A DNA stretch of 64,000 nucleotides from Nitzschia sp. pyKryTriq1 (taxonomy: Eukaryota; Bacillariophyta; Bacillariophyceae; Bacillariales; Bacillariaceae), in NCBI GenBank assembly GCA_956465555.1, contig OY101117.1, positions 1,178,001 through 1,242,000 on the forward strand, read 5' to 3'. The position numbers and the translations under genes are program-made. Shown one piece after another: positions 18,744 through 29,181 of the stretch; positions within the stretch are counted from its first letter, which is position 1; each line of letters opens with the position of its first letter. Under the pieces are notes generated by a model. That model worked only from the letters and a program-made list of their open reading frames with translations, had not been told where the DNA came from and ran no database searches.

Positions 18744-20123
18744 CTAATCCCGCCACGATTCATCGGTGTCCCTGTATTGATATTCTCCAGTCGCCTTGTT
18801 CCATATCATTCCAGGCTGGGCTTCGGTGACTTTCGACATCGCAATCTCCATAAACTTTTTGCGCTCTTCTTCTTCCTGTTTTTTCTGTTCTTGCTCTTCT
18901 GTCTCTCTCTGCTGGCGGGCTTCCTCCGCGAGTCGTTCTTCCCGGGCGACTTTGGCAAGTCCATGAATAGGTTCGAAAGTCTTGATCTGGGACAGGAGCT
19001 TGTCGCACAGGTTAATGTCATCCTCGTCCTGTTTCAAGGTAGCTTCTAGCCACGGCAAGTAGCGAACAACTTCTTGTTCCATGACACGTCGCTTTTGCGC
19101 AATCGAATGAAGTTCTTTGCGTTGATCCACAACACGCTTTTCGAACATCAAATGCTTCTTGTACTCTTCCATCAATGAATCACCGACCAAGGTGTCAATT
19201 TGCTCAGGCATGGAAGATTCATCAAGATAATCTGGAGTGATTCCGGCCAAAAGTGTCTGAGTATTGTCAAAGCGCTGCTGGAGGGTGGAAACCTGATTCC
19301 AAAGTTCCATGAGGGAGTTGGTAGAGAGAATAGTCCGCCTTTTGCTCTTGGCAGCTGTAGAAGAACCGGTTGATGCCATGCTTGAGCGACGTCGTTTTCG
19401 CTTTCCTAATCCTTTGGCATTTAAATCGGTTACTGCAGTGGCAGCCTTATCGAGATCCAAGTCAATGTTGAGCAAACGGTCACCCGAATCGCCAAACAAA
19501 TCGCCATTTTCACTGGCGCTGGAACTCGACACGCTTCCGTCATCCACGTCCATGGACAATTCCTTATCAATGTCAATGATATCTGCCTTGGCACTCCCCT
19601 TGCTCGCCGGAGGTGTTGAGGGCAGCGAGGAAGAAGAATGAGTAGCGTGAAGTGGCGAAAACGATCCGCCTTCCGGAGCCGCCACTGGCGCTGCGACCGG
19701 AGCACGTGCCATGGCGCCGCTTTCGTTGCGGTAAGGCTCCAATCCTCCCAAGAGCTCATTTACAAATCGTATCGAGAAGACATGCCGGTCACCCCAAATT
19801 TTTACCGTTCGCCGCACCTTTTCCGTCACAGCTGGATTCTTCTGACAGATAAAGGCCAGAGCTTGGCCCAAAACGGGTGAGAATGCTTCCAGAAACTTGT
19901 TCCCTCGATTCCGCTTGGAATTTTGGAGTGTTTCGTTGGCCACATACAAGAGTGGTAAGTGCTGATCCAGTCGCGCTTGATGCAATGCATTCCTCCACTC
20001 TGTCACCGCGACAGCCGGTGACTTATCATAGTGCTTCATCATGGCTCCCGCTGACTGCTGAATAGCTGGCGCAGTGACATCCGTCTTGCGGAGCAAACTA
20101 CGAAGGCTCAAGGCGTCCGACAT
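18744..20123 (-). CDS. CID-domain protein (RPRD/Rtt103-like)
   Basis: 459 residues from the ATG at 20123 (MSDALSLRSLL); the frame is open 14 codons further without an ATG. Residues 1-140 form a CID domain, the eight-helix fold that binds the phosphorylated C-terminal repeat of RNA polymerase II: LPLLYVANETLQNSKRNRGN and VRRTVKIWGDRHVFS are the typical helices. A Ser/Asp-rich linker with a basic KRKRRRSS signal follows, then a Glu/Gln/Lys-rich coiled coil ending near residue 440. The layout matches RPRD1/Rtt103 proteins, which act in transcription termination and recruit CTD phosphatases. Nuclear location is inferred from the family and the basic cluster. Confidence 0.85.
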   Translation of the reverse strand: MSDALSLRSLLRKTDVTAPAIQQSAGAMMKHYDKSPAVAVTEWRNALHQARLDQHLPLLYVANETLQNSKRNRGNKFLEAFSPVLGQALAFICQKNPAVTEKVRRTVKIWGDRHVFSIRFVNELLGGLEPYRNESGAMARAPVAAPVAAPEGGSFSPLHATHSSSSLPSTPPASKGSAKADIIDIDKELSMDVDDGSVSSSSASENGDLFGDSGDRLLNIDLDLDKAATAVTDLNAKGLGKRKRRRSSMASTGSSTAAKSKRRTILSTNSLMELWNQVSTLQQRFDNTQTLLAGITPDYLDESSMPEQIDTLVGDSLMEEYKKHLMFEKRVVDQRKELHSIAQKRRVMEQEVVRYLPWLEATLKQDEDDINLCDKLLSQIKTFEPIHGLAKVAREERLAEEARQQRETEEQEQKKQEEEERKKFMEIAMSKVTEAQPGMIWNKATGEYQYRDTDESWRD

Positions 20124-20965
20124 TGTTTTCCGCGATGGCGATGCACCAGAAAGAAACAGATCCAAATCAAGGCGATGTGAACGACAACGATAAATACCCA
20201 GTTGGAGTTGGTACTCGACTACTTTTGTATGATACTTATGGGATGCAGAGACTTTTTCCCGTTCTACAAGCCTCTAAGAAATAACACAGTTCTCTCAGCG
20301 AATGACTACGCTACCCCGCTAGCTCGAAAGCGGTAACCCAAAAAGGATAAATTTGCTTTGAACAGCTCAATAAGTTGTTCTTGCTCGCTCCGCTCGCTCC
20401 GTGGTCTTATGTTTTCACCGACTACGATATATCGCTCCAAGCGAATTCTTCCCTCTCGACTGACTGAATGTCTGTCTGTGCGTGACACTCCTTGTGTGCT
20501 GTGCAAAGCTGAAACCTCTAGCTAGCAGAGGATGATTGTACGAAGTACGTCGATGACGACTCGTTTTCGTCTTTTTCCGAAGGACAATGCAAATGCAGCA
20601 GTGATCCCTCAGCACCCGCTCATCTCATCATCATTGTCACCATCCACCAATGTTCTGTTGCCTTCAGTTTGTCCTGCGCAGTAGTGCGTGTACGTAGAAC
20701 CTCGTACTTGCAAACACAATCCCAGCGGACGCAGACGACCGTCCGACCGTTATACGGTTGCTCGAACAAGTCAACCTTTCCCCCCTGACCAACCAAAACA
20801 AAACGAAGACTGCGGATGCAGGCAGGGTTTGGGAGATTTTTTCTCGTGCCTTTATTGGTGCTCACGCGACAGAACATATTACTCTAGCTTATCTTCGAAG
20901 AGCAAGAAAACTTCTTAAACTGACTACATAGTCAAGTGTCGCACAGATCAAAAACAGCCACTGCC
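20124..20965. promoter_or_regulatory. Divergent promoter region (CID gene / NOP53)
   Basis: About 0.84 kb between divergent starts. Contains a short CGCTC-rich repeat near 20383-20400. No gene or clear core element seen. Confidence 0.4.
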
Positions 20966-22237
20966 ATGGGACGTCGATTACAAGGAGCCGCCATGAGGGC
21001 TGCCAAGCGAATGAAGCTGGCTGTCCAGGATATGGCTGACACCAAAGCCGACCAGGTGGAAACGCATGAGGTTGCCGAGAAAAAGGACGAAGAACTCTTT
21101 GTCATTGATACTACCGCGGTCCTTCCTTCAAAGAAGCAATTGGATAAGAAAGTTCAGAAGGTCAAGGATCCTCGCAGAAATCCGTCTCTCAAAGAACAAG
21201 CTCAAATTGAAAAGTTGGTCCAGCAGCATTCTCCCGACAAATTGCAGCAGTTGGTAAAGAAGGGAAACGCCACGTCGAGAAGTGCAACGCGCAAGGGATC
21301 CGTGAAACCCACTTTTGACTTGTGGGGGGAGGAGCTTAAATTGCAGGATGAAGCCACAGGCAAAAAGAAGAAAAGGGGTATTGATCATGTAATCGGATCC
21401 GCCATGGCAGGAACCAAGCCTTCCGAACACGTCAAAATTGTCACGCGATCGGCCATGTCAGCGCCAACTAATTCGAAAGGAAAGGCAGTAACTATCGAAG
21501 TAGCAAAGGACGGACAGTCTTACAACCCAGATAAAGTCTCGCATTCCAGGGTGTTGCTTGAAGCGGTTCAAGTGGAACAAAAACGACAACTAGCGGAAAA
21601 AGAAGCCAAGGCTCCAGTGAGTACTGGAATGTCGGCAGAAACGAAGGCATTCTTGGTCGGCTCCGACAGCGAAGACAGCGATGACGACGAAGAGGGAAAC
21701 GAGCAAGCCGAAGACGGTACTGATCGTCCCGTTGAAAAGATTCAGAAGAAGTTGACTCGGGCACAGCGCAACAAACAAAAACGAGTTCGCGAAGAGCAGC
21801 GAGAGATAGATAGTCGAAAGCGACAAAAGAAATTGCAGAACTCTGTTGCAGAAGCCAAAGTTATTGTGAAACAATTGAGTCGCAAGGAAATTGAGCAGAA
21901 TAAACGTCGAGAGGAAATTGAAAAAGTCAAACTTGCGAACCAGCGAACTAAGGGTGTCAACGTTTACGAGCGCCTTTCACAAGAGAATCCAATTAATGCC
22001 CCGACCTATCCCGTTGCATTGAGTAGCGAATTGAAACAGAGCGGGGGCTCTTTGCGGACGATAAGACCAAAGGGTAGCTTGATCACCGACCGGATGGTGA
22101 GTCTGGCCGATCGCGATATGATGGCAAAGAAGCAGTTGAAGAAGCGAAAACGGGTCGAGGGAAAACGTCGAAAAATGAAGATCAAGGTCCGAGGAAAAGG
22201 ACATGCTGAGAGCAAGGAAAATGACATATTGGGTTAG
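20966..22237 (+). CDS. NOP53: Ribosome biogenesis protein NOP53
   Basis: 423 residues from the ATG at 20966; a GTG ten codons upstream is not a likely start. The protein is highly basic with long charged helices. It carries NOP53 (GLTSCR2/PICT1) family features: a DPRRNPS block near residue 75, FDLWGEE near 120, a Ser-Asp-Ser-Glu acidic patch near 235, and a C-terminal basic helix after GSLITDRMVSLADRDMM. In yeast Nop53 docks the exosome and Mtr4 on pre-60S particles for 7S pre-rRNA (5.8S 3'-end) processing, in the nucleolus. The C-terminal KKRKRVEGKRRKMKIK tract fits nucleolar targeting. Confidence 0.85.
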   Translation: MGRRLQGAAMRAAKRMKLAVQDMADTKADQVETHEVAEKKDEELFVIDTTAVLPSKKQLDKKVQKVKDPRRNPSLKEQAQIEKLVQQHSPDKLQQLVKKGNATSRSATRKGSVKPTFDLWGEELKLQDEATGKKKKRGIDHVIGSAMAGTKPSEHVKIVTRSAMSAPTNSKGKAVTIEVAKDGQSYNPDKVSHSRVLLEAVQVEQKRQLAEKEAKAPVSTGMSAETKAFLVGSDSEDSDDDEEGNEQAEDGTDRPVEKIQKKLTRAQRNKQKRVREEQREIDSRKRQKKLQNSVAEAKVIVKQLSRKEIEQNKRREEIEKVKLANQRTKGVNVYERLSQENPINAPTYPVALSSELKQSGGSLRTIRPKGSLITDRMVSLADRDMMAKKQLKKRKRVEGKRRKMKIKVRGKGHAESKENDILG

Positions 22238-23539
22238 AAGGATCAATCTTCCCGAAGCATCACTCGATAACATCGTTACGATAGAACGATAATTTATGCC
22301 ACGACTAGTCTAACTTGAATCAGGAAAGTGAGCCTACTCCTAGCAAATACGGGTTCTGACTGCCATCTAGTAGTATAATATCATCTTATAGAAGTGCTTA
22401 GTAAAAAATGGTTTGTGTTATGTAGATATTGTTTGGTTCCCCTTCATAGCAATGTGACAATGCTCTCAAATCGTGCTGTAGAATGCGATGGATGAATTGT
22501 CAACATCACAGAGAGTCCGTCAGCGAAGAAGACTTCCAGGTAATTCCAACAAAACCTCATCTTACTATGACGCCGATGAGTCATCTTAAACTGTGTCATC
22601 TTCGTCGAGTAACTTAAGCACTTCATCAAGAATGGCAAGTGTACTGTTGAAACTCGATGTCCTATTCACCCTCGTTACTGCATTCATTGATTCTTCGTTC
22701 CGAAAGGGAGCACGAAGAGCCATGAAGTTCATGCCGGGGGATCGAGCGGTAATAGAGCGCTGGACTGTACAAGAAGGGCTATCGATAGGTGGAAACATGG
22801 AAAGAGTAGGCCTTTCTTTCGAAGATACGGAAGCAGACAGTTGGATTCTTTTCCAAAACAAATTATTTGTGAGAGAATATCTGTTGATGCCACTGACGAT
22901 GATTCGGAGGTTGATCTAGTCAAATACCGGTATGAAGAATATATCATCCATGATCACAAGCATTCCACACCCTGCGAACAATAGATTCGCCGATTCTCGA
23001 CTAGAACACAGTGCCAATGTGCAATCCGCGGAAAAACGGAGAAATCCAATGCGTCATGACAGAAAAGTCCCTGAGTTGACCGTCTAATAATATAAGAAGA
23101 GATAGACGACGACGACCTACGAGACGACTCACTCCTTCGCACTCACTCGGAGGTTCGGCGGAACGATGATAATTCTTCCTCAAGCCAACAAGCTACGGTA
23201 CTCGAACAGCACCAGTACCGTACCGCCGATAGAGCGAGGGCTACAAAAAATAATTGGTTCAAGTACCGATTATTTACAAAAGCAGAGCGTAGTAGAATGG
23301 CTTCACTGTACTGTACTGTACATTTCTGGACTGTACATTACTGTACTGTACTTCACCGCACCGACCACGTCCCTACAGTACTTGTACCGAAGAGCGAAAC
23401 GCGAAACACCGACCGCAACATTCACATTCCCGGTTCTCTGAACTGATTCCGGTAGACTACCAGAGGTCTCTTTTGCCCTTCAATGATTCGCGAGTTTTGT
23501 TTCTCCTACCCTTACAGGTATTGTTGATGGGCTCGTGGC
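22238..23539. other. Intergenic, no firm gene
   Basis: Short frames on both strands overlap at 22586-22919, with no family match I can recognise and no splice structure that joins them to a larger frame. GTAC-type repeats (CTGTACTGTACTGTAC) lie near 23307-23355. A pyrimidine run ending in CAG at 23519 may be a 3' splice site in the 5' UTR of the next gene. Confidence 0.4.
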
Positions 23540-24508
23540 ATGTATTCATACCGGCACAGACTTACTGGGGCGATATCGAGTATCTTGCATGTTTATGGAT
23601 GTACGGCATTTTCGACCACTCGTAGACTTTCCAAGACGTATCGTGACATTGCAGAAGCATCCAATAGTTTACAGCGATGGCCGGATTCAAAAAGTTTCTG
23701 CGATGATTGTTTGGTCTACAACAACGAATTGGAAAGCTATGGTTTACCGTCATTTAACGACGGGCACGGGTCCTTGGGTGTATTTGGTTTTTTGCACGGT
23801 ATTGTTCCCGCGAGATCTATAATGACAGTTTGCGATGGAATTTTCGATCAATTTTGTTGTCAGGTTCACGATAAAGTGTTGGCTGATGATCAAGATCAGC
23901 AAGCGGCGCTGGGGCGTTGGATTCTTCAGTCTCCGCCAACTTCCCATCACATCTCGGTTGCAATTTTACAAGAGCACCCCACTTTCCTTCGTAACCGAGA
24001 AGATAGAGAAAAATGGCAACCAATATCTGATTCGACAATCCATGATCTTGCCTCATCATTTGCTAGTTATCATCCCGCATATCTATCAGAATGCCCGACT
24101 TTGGAGCTTGATTCGTTGCTTTGGACACCTGATGGGGCGTTGATTGCAGGTTTCATTGACACCTCTCAAGAGCAAGCTTTCGAAAAACTCCGTCAGTCAT
24201 CACGGAGCATTGCCCAGGATACTCTGGGAGACGTCCTCACCACTCGACCGAAAAATCTCATTCACGCCACCGTCGGCAGACTTCTTGGTTTGCCGCCTGG
24301 TGCATCAGACGGTCAATATGAGTCACTGACGAATCTTGCTTCCGAGTACAACCAGCAAGTGTTGCCAGAGGTAGTGAATCAAATAAGATCTGAATCAGAG
24401 CATTGTGGGACCTTTGTTCTTGAGGAATTATCATTGGCGCGAAACACTGTGTGGATGTTGCACGAGTACAAGGAGTATGCATCTTGGTCATTGAAGAGCA
24501 ACAAATAA
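23540..24508 (+). CDS. Unknown protein with two H-x-S/T motifs (2H phosphoesterase-like)
   Basis: 322 residues from the ATG at 23540. I do not recognise the family by name. Two motifs about 105 residues apart, HHISVAIL (near 136) and IHATVGRLL (near 241), fit the Hx(S/T)x pair of the 2H phosphoesterase superfamily (RNA ligase/cyclic phosphodiesterase fold), each in a hydrophobic beta-strand context. A conserved-looking SLGVFGFLHGIVP stretch precedes them. If correct it could hydrolyse 2',3'-cyclic phosphates, but no substrate can be assigned. The N-terminus may be a targeting peptide. It converges on the cyclin gene with a gap of about 100 bp. Confidence 0.55.
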   Translation: MYSYRHRLTGAISSILHVYGCTAFSTTRRLSKTYRDIAEASNSLQRWPDSKSFCDDCLVYNNELESYGLPSFNDGHGSLGVFGFLHGIVPARSIMTVCDGIFDQFCCQVHDKVLADDQDQQAALGRWILQSPPTSHHISVAILQEHPTFLRNREDREKWQPISDSTIHDLASSFASYHPAYLSECPTLELDSLLWTPDGALIAGFIDTSQEQAFEKLRQSSRSIAQDTLGDVLTTRPKNLIHATVGRLLGLPPGASDGQYESLTNLASEYNQQVLPEVVNQIRSESEHCGTFVLEELSLARNTVWMLHEYKEYASWSLKSNK

Positions 24509-24607
24509 GATATTCCATCACCTTCTTTCTTGGCATCCTTTTCAATCTATATAATGAATAAATCACTCACTCTAACTACCAGTACTTGTACTCTTCCGAC
24601 AAAACAG

Positions 24608-25591
24608 TCAGTCTGGCAACTTGCGACCATTTTCCGCGCAGAGACGCCGCAGTCGATCCGTAGCCTCTGTTATGTCTTGCATCGCTTTCCGTATTTTTTC
24701 ATCGGTAACACCGTATCGCTTCCACCATCCCGTGCCCATCTGAGGCATTGTCTCCCCTACCTCGCGCTGTGCTAGTTCGATGGCGCCACTGGCCATTGCC
24801 AAGACTCCGTGTCGGAGAGCTGGTCCATGAAAAAGGCTGTCGTTGAGACGACGACCTGCAATGGCTGCTATTGACGCTTGCTTCGTAGGCGGAATATGCT
24901 GCAACAGTAGCGCTACAGCCCGATGTGGATGTGACACAAATGCATCAAAGCCCAGCCAGCGAAGAACGGTCTGCTCTGTCTCCACGATTTTCTTTTTGCT
25001 ATCCCAGTATCCTTCATCAAGAGGAGGGGGTTCCTTATCCAACGATATTAATGCCGAGTCGTCGTTGAACTTTTCATCTTCGTTGTCGCCAAGCACCATA
25101 TGAGCAAGATTGATCATATCCCGAAGACGTCGTGGTTCTTCTTCCGATTTCGTGGCAAGAAAAAGACAGGCCGCTGCCACCGACTGCGTGGGCCGTCTCA
25201 GTTTACCATTACGTCGATAAATCGCATGGACATATCGATGTAGTAGCACTAGCGCAGAATACCGAGCTTCTGTCCCTAACTTCAAAATTTGTGCCGCAAT
25301 ATACATTCGATAGAGCAGCGGCCGAATCGTTTCAGTGATGGTTTCGTCCGCACGGTCTCCGTCATCGCGACCACCTGTAGAAGACGGAAGCTGCAATGGA
25401 GCTCTAAGAGCTGGATCCACTTTCGAATCAATATCCCGTGGCTCCATGCCCTCTCTCCCCTTCAAATGTACAGGGGTGTGGGGGTGGGAACTACCGGTAT
25501 GTAATATGTAATATGTATCATTGTAGTAGTTCTTCAAGTCAACAACACGGTCGACAACTCTCAACGATGATGATAAAATACATCCGAACAT
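24608..25591 (-). CDS. Cyclin (cyclin L/Q-like, transcription type)
   Basis: 327 residues from the ATG at 25591, or 279 from the ATG at 25447 (MEPRDIDSK). The later start is plausible because the extra stretch overlaps a TACCGGTA palindrome and looks like leader sequence. Two cyclin folds are seen: the first with AAQILKLGTEARYSALVLLHRY, AAACLFLATKSEEEPRRLRD (typical cyclin-box Lys and Glu), and the second after VLRWLGFDAFVSHPHRAVALL. The HPH pattern is typical of cyclins L, K, T and Q, partners of transcriptional CDKs, rather than A/B mitotic cyclins. The CDK partner cannot be told. Confidence 0.8.
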   Translation of the reverse strand: MFGCILSSSLRVVDRVVDLKNYYNDTYYILHTGSSHPHTPVHLKGREGMEPRDIDSKVDPALRAPLQLPSSTGGRDDGDRADETITETIRPLLYRMYIAAQILKLGTEARYSALVLLHRYVHAIYRRNGKLRRPTQSVAAACLFLATKSEEEPRRLRDMINLAHMVLGDNEDEKFNDDSALISLDKEPPPLDEGYWDSKKKIVETEQTVLRWLGFDAFVSHPHRAVALLLQHIPPTKQASIAAIAGRRLNDSLFHGPALRHGVLAMASGAIELAQREVGETMPQMGTGWWKRYGVTDEKIRKAMQDITEATDRLRRLCAENGRKLPD

Positions 25592-25722
25592 TGCCGTGAT
25601 GATGATGCTGTGGATCGACCCAACGGACTAAAAGTCGACAGAAAAGAAGAAAAAACATCCGGCAGGGGGAAAACTACACTTAGTCCGCCCCCCAAACTGG
25701 AATATGTTTCGAAAAGAAAGTT

Positions 25723-27021
25723 CTAAGACGACGTTGCAGGCCTATTCTTGGGGAGACGATGACTCGCCTCTTTTAGTATAAGGTCATCGAATGCAAGTGC
25801 AATCAAGGTATTGTAGGCAGAGAGAAGGTTCTGGCGGACAGGCTCAACCCGTTTCATGAGAGCTCTTTGTTTCGTACGATATTCGGCTCGGCCTTCCGGG
25901 GTATCGACTGCCACCACCCCAACTCCATAACTCGAAGCATCATAAGGTGAGGCTGCCACATCCAGAGTTCGAGCTTCCAGGGCTACCTCTAAAACGCGTT
26001 CCAGCAAGATTGGGTCGCAGAAAGACTGCAATTTGAGCGCCATTTTCAGTAAATCCATGTGGGCATGAACGCAGCCCGACTGTTCGAGTCGCACCTGATC
26101 GTTACGCTCCAATGGTCCACCAAAATGATTCAACGGGAGAGCATCTTGGGCGAAGAAGCGGAGGGCATCAACATGGGTACAAGATATACCCTTTCTCTCT
26201 ACCGTGTCATTGATGATTTTTCGCGAAACTCGGAGCGGTAGATGCTTTTGATATTGCGCACTTGGCGGTGGCGGAGCATTTTCTGGTTGATACTGCATTG
26301 CCCATTCATGTAAACCATAACAATGTAAGATGGGCTCACTCGATATGGTCTGTTCCAAAATTGATCTATACCAAAGAAAGGGGGCAGCCAATCGCGTATT
26401 ATCCTTGGACCTGGATTCGTCGCCCTTTCCAAAGTATAAGGACGGACTGTAGATTACATCGCCGTTCTCTTCAATCGATGCGCCTCTAATATGTAGGTTA
26501 TCGGCAAAATCATCCTCTACGACGTCTTCTAGCACTACTCCGATGTTGCTAGTCTTCGAGCTGGTCCCGCCGGCGGTGTAGAGGCTCGACAATTCGTCCA
26601 ATTGTTCGAGGCTCTCAATCTTCGTCGTTTCGTCCTGTAACAAGATTCCAGGGGACGGTGACCATCGAGCTAGTCTTCGAGGCCCTTTCACGCCCTTGAG
26701 GCCATAATATTCAATCAAAAAATTGTAAATTGGATGTCTTGGGTCCAGGGCTCTAATCGAGTCGTCATTTGCAGAATTGGGGTGGGGATGATTCCTCTGG
26801 AGACCCGAATTGAGCGGGTTGTCCCATGCTGTCAGTCCAGGAGCTAGCATCCTATGGATATGTTCCTGGTGCCGATGTGATGCCTGCCTCCAAATAGATT
26901 GGGGGATCCGGACGAGTTGTCGTTGATGTTGCATGGAAATACTCGCCGTCAGATGGAAAGTAGATCCGAGCGCAAAGAGACCAGCGAGGAAACTGATCCC
27001 AAGGAGACGCGAAACCCCCAT
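25723..27021 (-). CDS. Bacterial-type 3-methyladenine DNA glycosylase-like protein
   Basis: 432 residues with a hydrophobic leader (FLAGLFALGSTFHLTAS), suggesting organelle or secretory targeting. The rest resembles a bacterial family usually annotated as 3-methyladenine DNA glycosylase: HPIYNFLIEYYGL near residue 96, RLARWSPSPG, HCYGLHEWAMQY near 232, CTHVDALRFF near 282, CVHAHMDLLKMALKL near 315 and TLDVAASPYDASSYG near 352. I know this from the general pattern of that family, whose glycosylase label is itself weakly supported; it is not AlkA or MPG. The leader plus a bacterial core suggests transfer from bacteria or an organelle ancestor, then retargeting. Confidence 0.65.
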   Translation of the reverse strand: MGVSRLLGISFLAGLFALGSTFHLTASISMQHQRQLVRIPQSIWRQASHRHQEHIHRMLAPGLTAWDNPLNSGLQRNHPHPNSANDDSIRALDPRHPIYNFLIEYYGLKGVKGPRRLARWSPSPGILLQDETTKIESLEQLDELSSLYTAGGTSSKTSNIGVVLEDVVEDDFADNLHIRGASIEENGDVIYSPSLYFGKGDESRSKDNTRLAAPFLWYRSILEQTISSEPILHCYGLHEWAMQYQPENAPPPPSAQYQKHLPLRVSRKIINDTVERKGISCTHVDALRFFAQDALPLNHFGGPLERNDQVRLEQSGCVHAHMDLLKMALKLQSFCDPILLERVLEVALEARTLDVAASPYDASSYGVGVVAVDTPEGRAEYRTKQRALMKRVEPVRQNLLSAYNTLIALAFDDLILKEASHRLPKNRPATSS

Positions 27022-27177
27022 CCTCTACTCCAGTAGCAGCGAAGTCTTAAGATAACCCCATGTCATAATTGTACTCTCGCGACGATAAGCTGCGAGAATA
27101 CGAGTAATGCGATCTTGGCAATTGACGACACTCAATCCATCATCTTCGTTTTTTTCGAGTGCGAAGTGCGAAAAAAG

Positions 27178-27695
27178 GGCAACCATTTCATGGCGGGGGA
27201 GTTGGGTCATTTTATTGCTCCGACCACCGACGAGCGCAGCGAGGAGGGAGGCGCTGTACATCCGGGTTACTTTATGCCTATTTTCCGTGGTAATCGGGAG
27301 CGGTCGACGAGCCATCAGCCATTCAGCCACGAATTGATTATCCTCAAAAACAAAACACGGGAGCGGTCGACGAGCCATCAGCCATTCAGCCACGAATTGA
27401 TTATCCTCAAAAACAAAACAAAACAAAAAACAAAAAATAACATGTCACCATCTTGGACAATGTTGCTTAAAGTGCTTCTGAACGTGCTTCTTCGCGCAAT
27501 GCGCAAAGAGCGATCGAATTATTTTGGCGGGCACCAAAAAGAAGCCTCCCAACGCACGCACCCCGTAATCTCGGGCCCCCTAATGGGCGAATCCATGAGT
27601 CAAAATGACGTCACTTCTACGACATCGAGAAGACAGAGATCTTTAGGAAGTGAGACGAGGCTTTTAATGAAATAGCTCGTTTCGGACATGCCTTT
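27178..27695. repeat. Direct repeat copy 1 (518 bp)
   Basis: Nearly identical to 27791-28245, but with an internal tandem duplication of about 63 bp (GGGAGCGGTCGACGAGCCAT... at about 27296-27420). It ends in AAATGACGTCACTT... and CGGACATGCCTTT. The open frame across it is a by-product of repeat composition. The family is not recognised. Confidence 0.85.
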
Positions 27696-27707
27696 TAATG
27701 AAATATT

Positions 27708-27766
27708 TAAAGGGACTTTTGACCTTTTAATCATTTATTTAATGGAATTTTGATTAAAAAGTCCCC
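27708..27766. repeat. Fold-back segment between the two repeat copies
   Basis: GGGACTTTT and AAAAGTCCC face each other at the ends of an AT-rich stretch, with TTTTAATCA and TGATTAAAA as inner arms. It resembles a tiny fold-back or MITE-like insert separating the two direct repeats. Confidence 0.6.
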
Positions 27767-27812
27767 CGCCATGTTGTGGTTGCCGAAAAAGGCAACCATT
27801 TCATGGCGGGGG
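27763..27812. repeat. Strong stem-loop at the repeat junction
   Basis: CCCCCGCCAT (27763-27772) pairs with ATGGCGGGGG (27803-27812), and GGTTGCC (27778-27784) pairs with GGCAACC (27791-27797) around a GAAAAA loop. Together 17 pairs, GC-rich, spanning the start of repeat copy 2. Confidence 0.85.
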
Positions 27813-28245
27813 AGTTGGGTCATTTTATTGCTCCGACCACCGACGAGCGCAGCGAGGAGGGAGGCGCTGTACATCCGGGTTACTTTATGCCTATTTTCCG
27901 TGGTAATCGGGAGCGGTCGACGAGCCATCAGCCATTCAGCCACGAATTGATTATCCTCAAAAACAAAACAAAACAAAAAACAAAAAATAACATGTCACCA
28001 TCTTGGACAATGTTGCTTAAAGTGCTTCTGAACGTGCTTCTTCGCGCAATGCGCAAAGAGCGATCGAATTATTTTGGCGCGCACCAAAAAGAAGCCTCCC
28101 AACGCACGCACCCCGTAATCTCGGGCCCCCTAATGGGCGAATCCATGAGTCAAAATGACGTCACTTCTACGACATCGAGAAGACAGAGATCTTTAGGAAG
28201 TGAGACGAGGCTTTTAATGAAATAGCTCGTTTCGGACATGCCTTT
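27791..28245. repeat. Direct repeat copy 2 (455 bp)
   Basis: Second copy of the 27178-27695 unit without the internal 63-bp duplication, and differing from it by only about one base seen (GGCGGGC versus GGCGCGC). It contains a CRE-like palindrome, TGACGTCA, near 28157. High identity means a recent duplication. Confidence 0.85.
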
Positions 28246-29181
28246 GCACCTTCATGTAAGAGCTCTCGACGTCTTCCTTCGCGTCGCTCATGGTTCTATC
28301 TTTTTGCAAATCTCGCGCTGGGCCTTCTGATTATGTGAGTATTTCAATCAGTCGCTTGCGCAAGCGTGTTGAAATCTCCGTAGTCTGTTCTTCGTCAGCT
28401 GACTGATGACTTGTGGGACTACTTCCTCAGTCCCGTGTCGTGTAGTATTGCTAGTAGTTCGTCTGATCTTCCGATGCACGAACCTCTCTCGAGTAAAGTA
28501 AAGTAAAGTAAAGTAAACTTTCGTCTCCAACTCGAAATTATAACAATGTTATTCTATCTTTGATAACTCCATTTGTTGGAATTGGATCTTTGCTCTCGCC
28601 GATCAGTCTTGGAACTGCCCGATCCAATTAATCATATCTTCCCCGATGAAGATACTAATATTCGCTCCCAACTGTCTATATCTCTCTCCCACATTCTTTC
28701 CTGTTATGGTAACCTTTCGCTCCATTTAGAGAATCTCATTCGTTGGATTGTTTTGTTCATTCTTCATGTATAGTAAACAATAGTTTCCGCTGGAACGTCG
28801 CTTCCAAGACTATCGTCCGATTGAATCGCAGATTCATCCGATTGGATCTCCATTTGGGACTGTTTCTGTACATCGCGAATCCAATTCACGACACATCAAC
28901 AATCAACACGTCATCGCAGGATACTTTTTTCCCACCACATCGATCGGACCTGTATGATCCAGGTACAGTACTGGTACCTGGTACCGGTATCGGTATGAGT
29001 ACACACGGTTCGCTTCCTTTGGGCTTTTACGCACATACAACGCCATCGCATCCATCTGACTCAAAACATGACGACAGTTTCGTTCTATTCCCCGCCCTTG
29101 GGCGAAGAGAGCTGTCATCGTCGTCGTATCGTCATTCTCGTCACAATTCCTACCAACTGAGGAGGAAACAATTCGAGTATC
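28246..29181. other. Intergenic, upstream of Rieske-like gene
   Basis: No gene seen. Contains a 5-bp tandem repeat (AAAGT, about five copies) at 28492-28516 and a cluster of GGTACC/TACCGGTA palindromes at about 28968-28995. Confidence 0.5.

Noticed and set aside
22586-22919. Overlapping ORFs of about 90-108 codons on both strands
   Set aside because: No family, no splice partner found, and the two strands compete; could be a decayed gene but cannot be supported.
27115-28225. Two ORFs of 186 and 149 codons with shared sequence
   Set aside because: They fall on the direct repeats and reproduce the repeat rather than a protein family.
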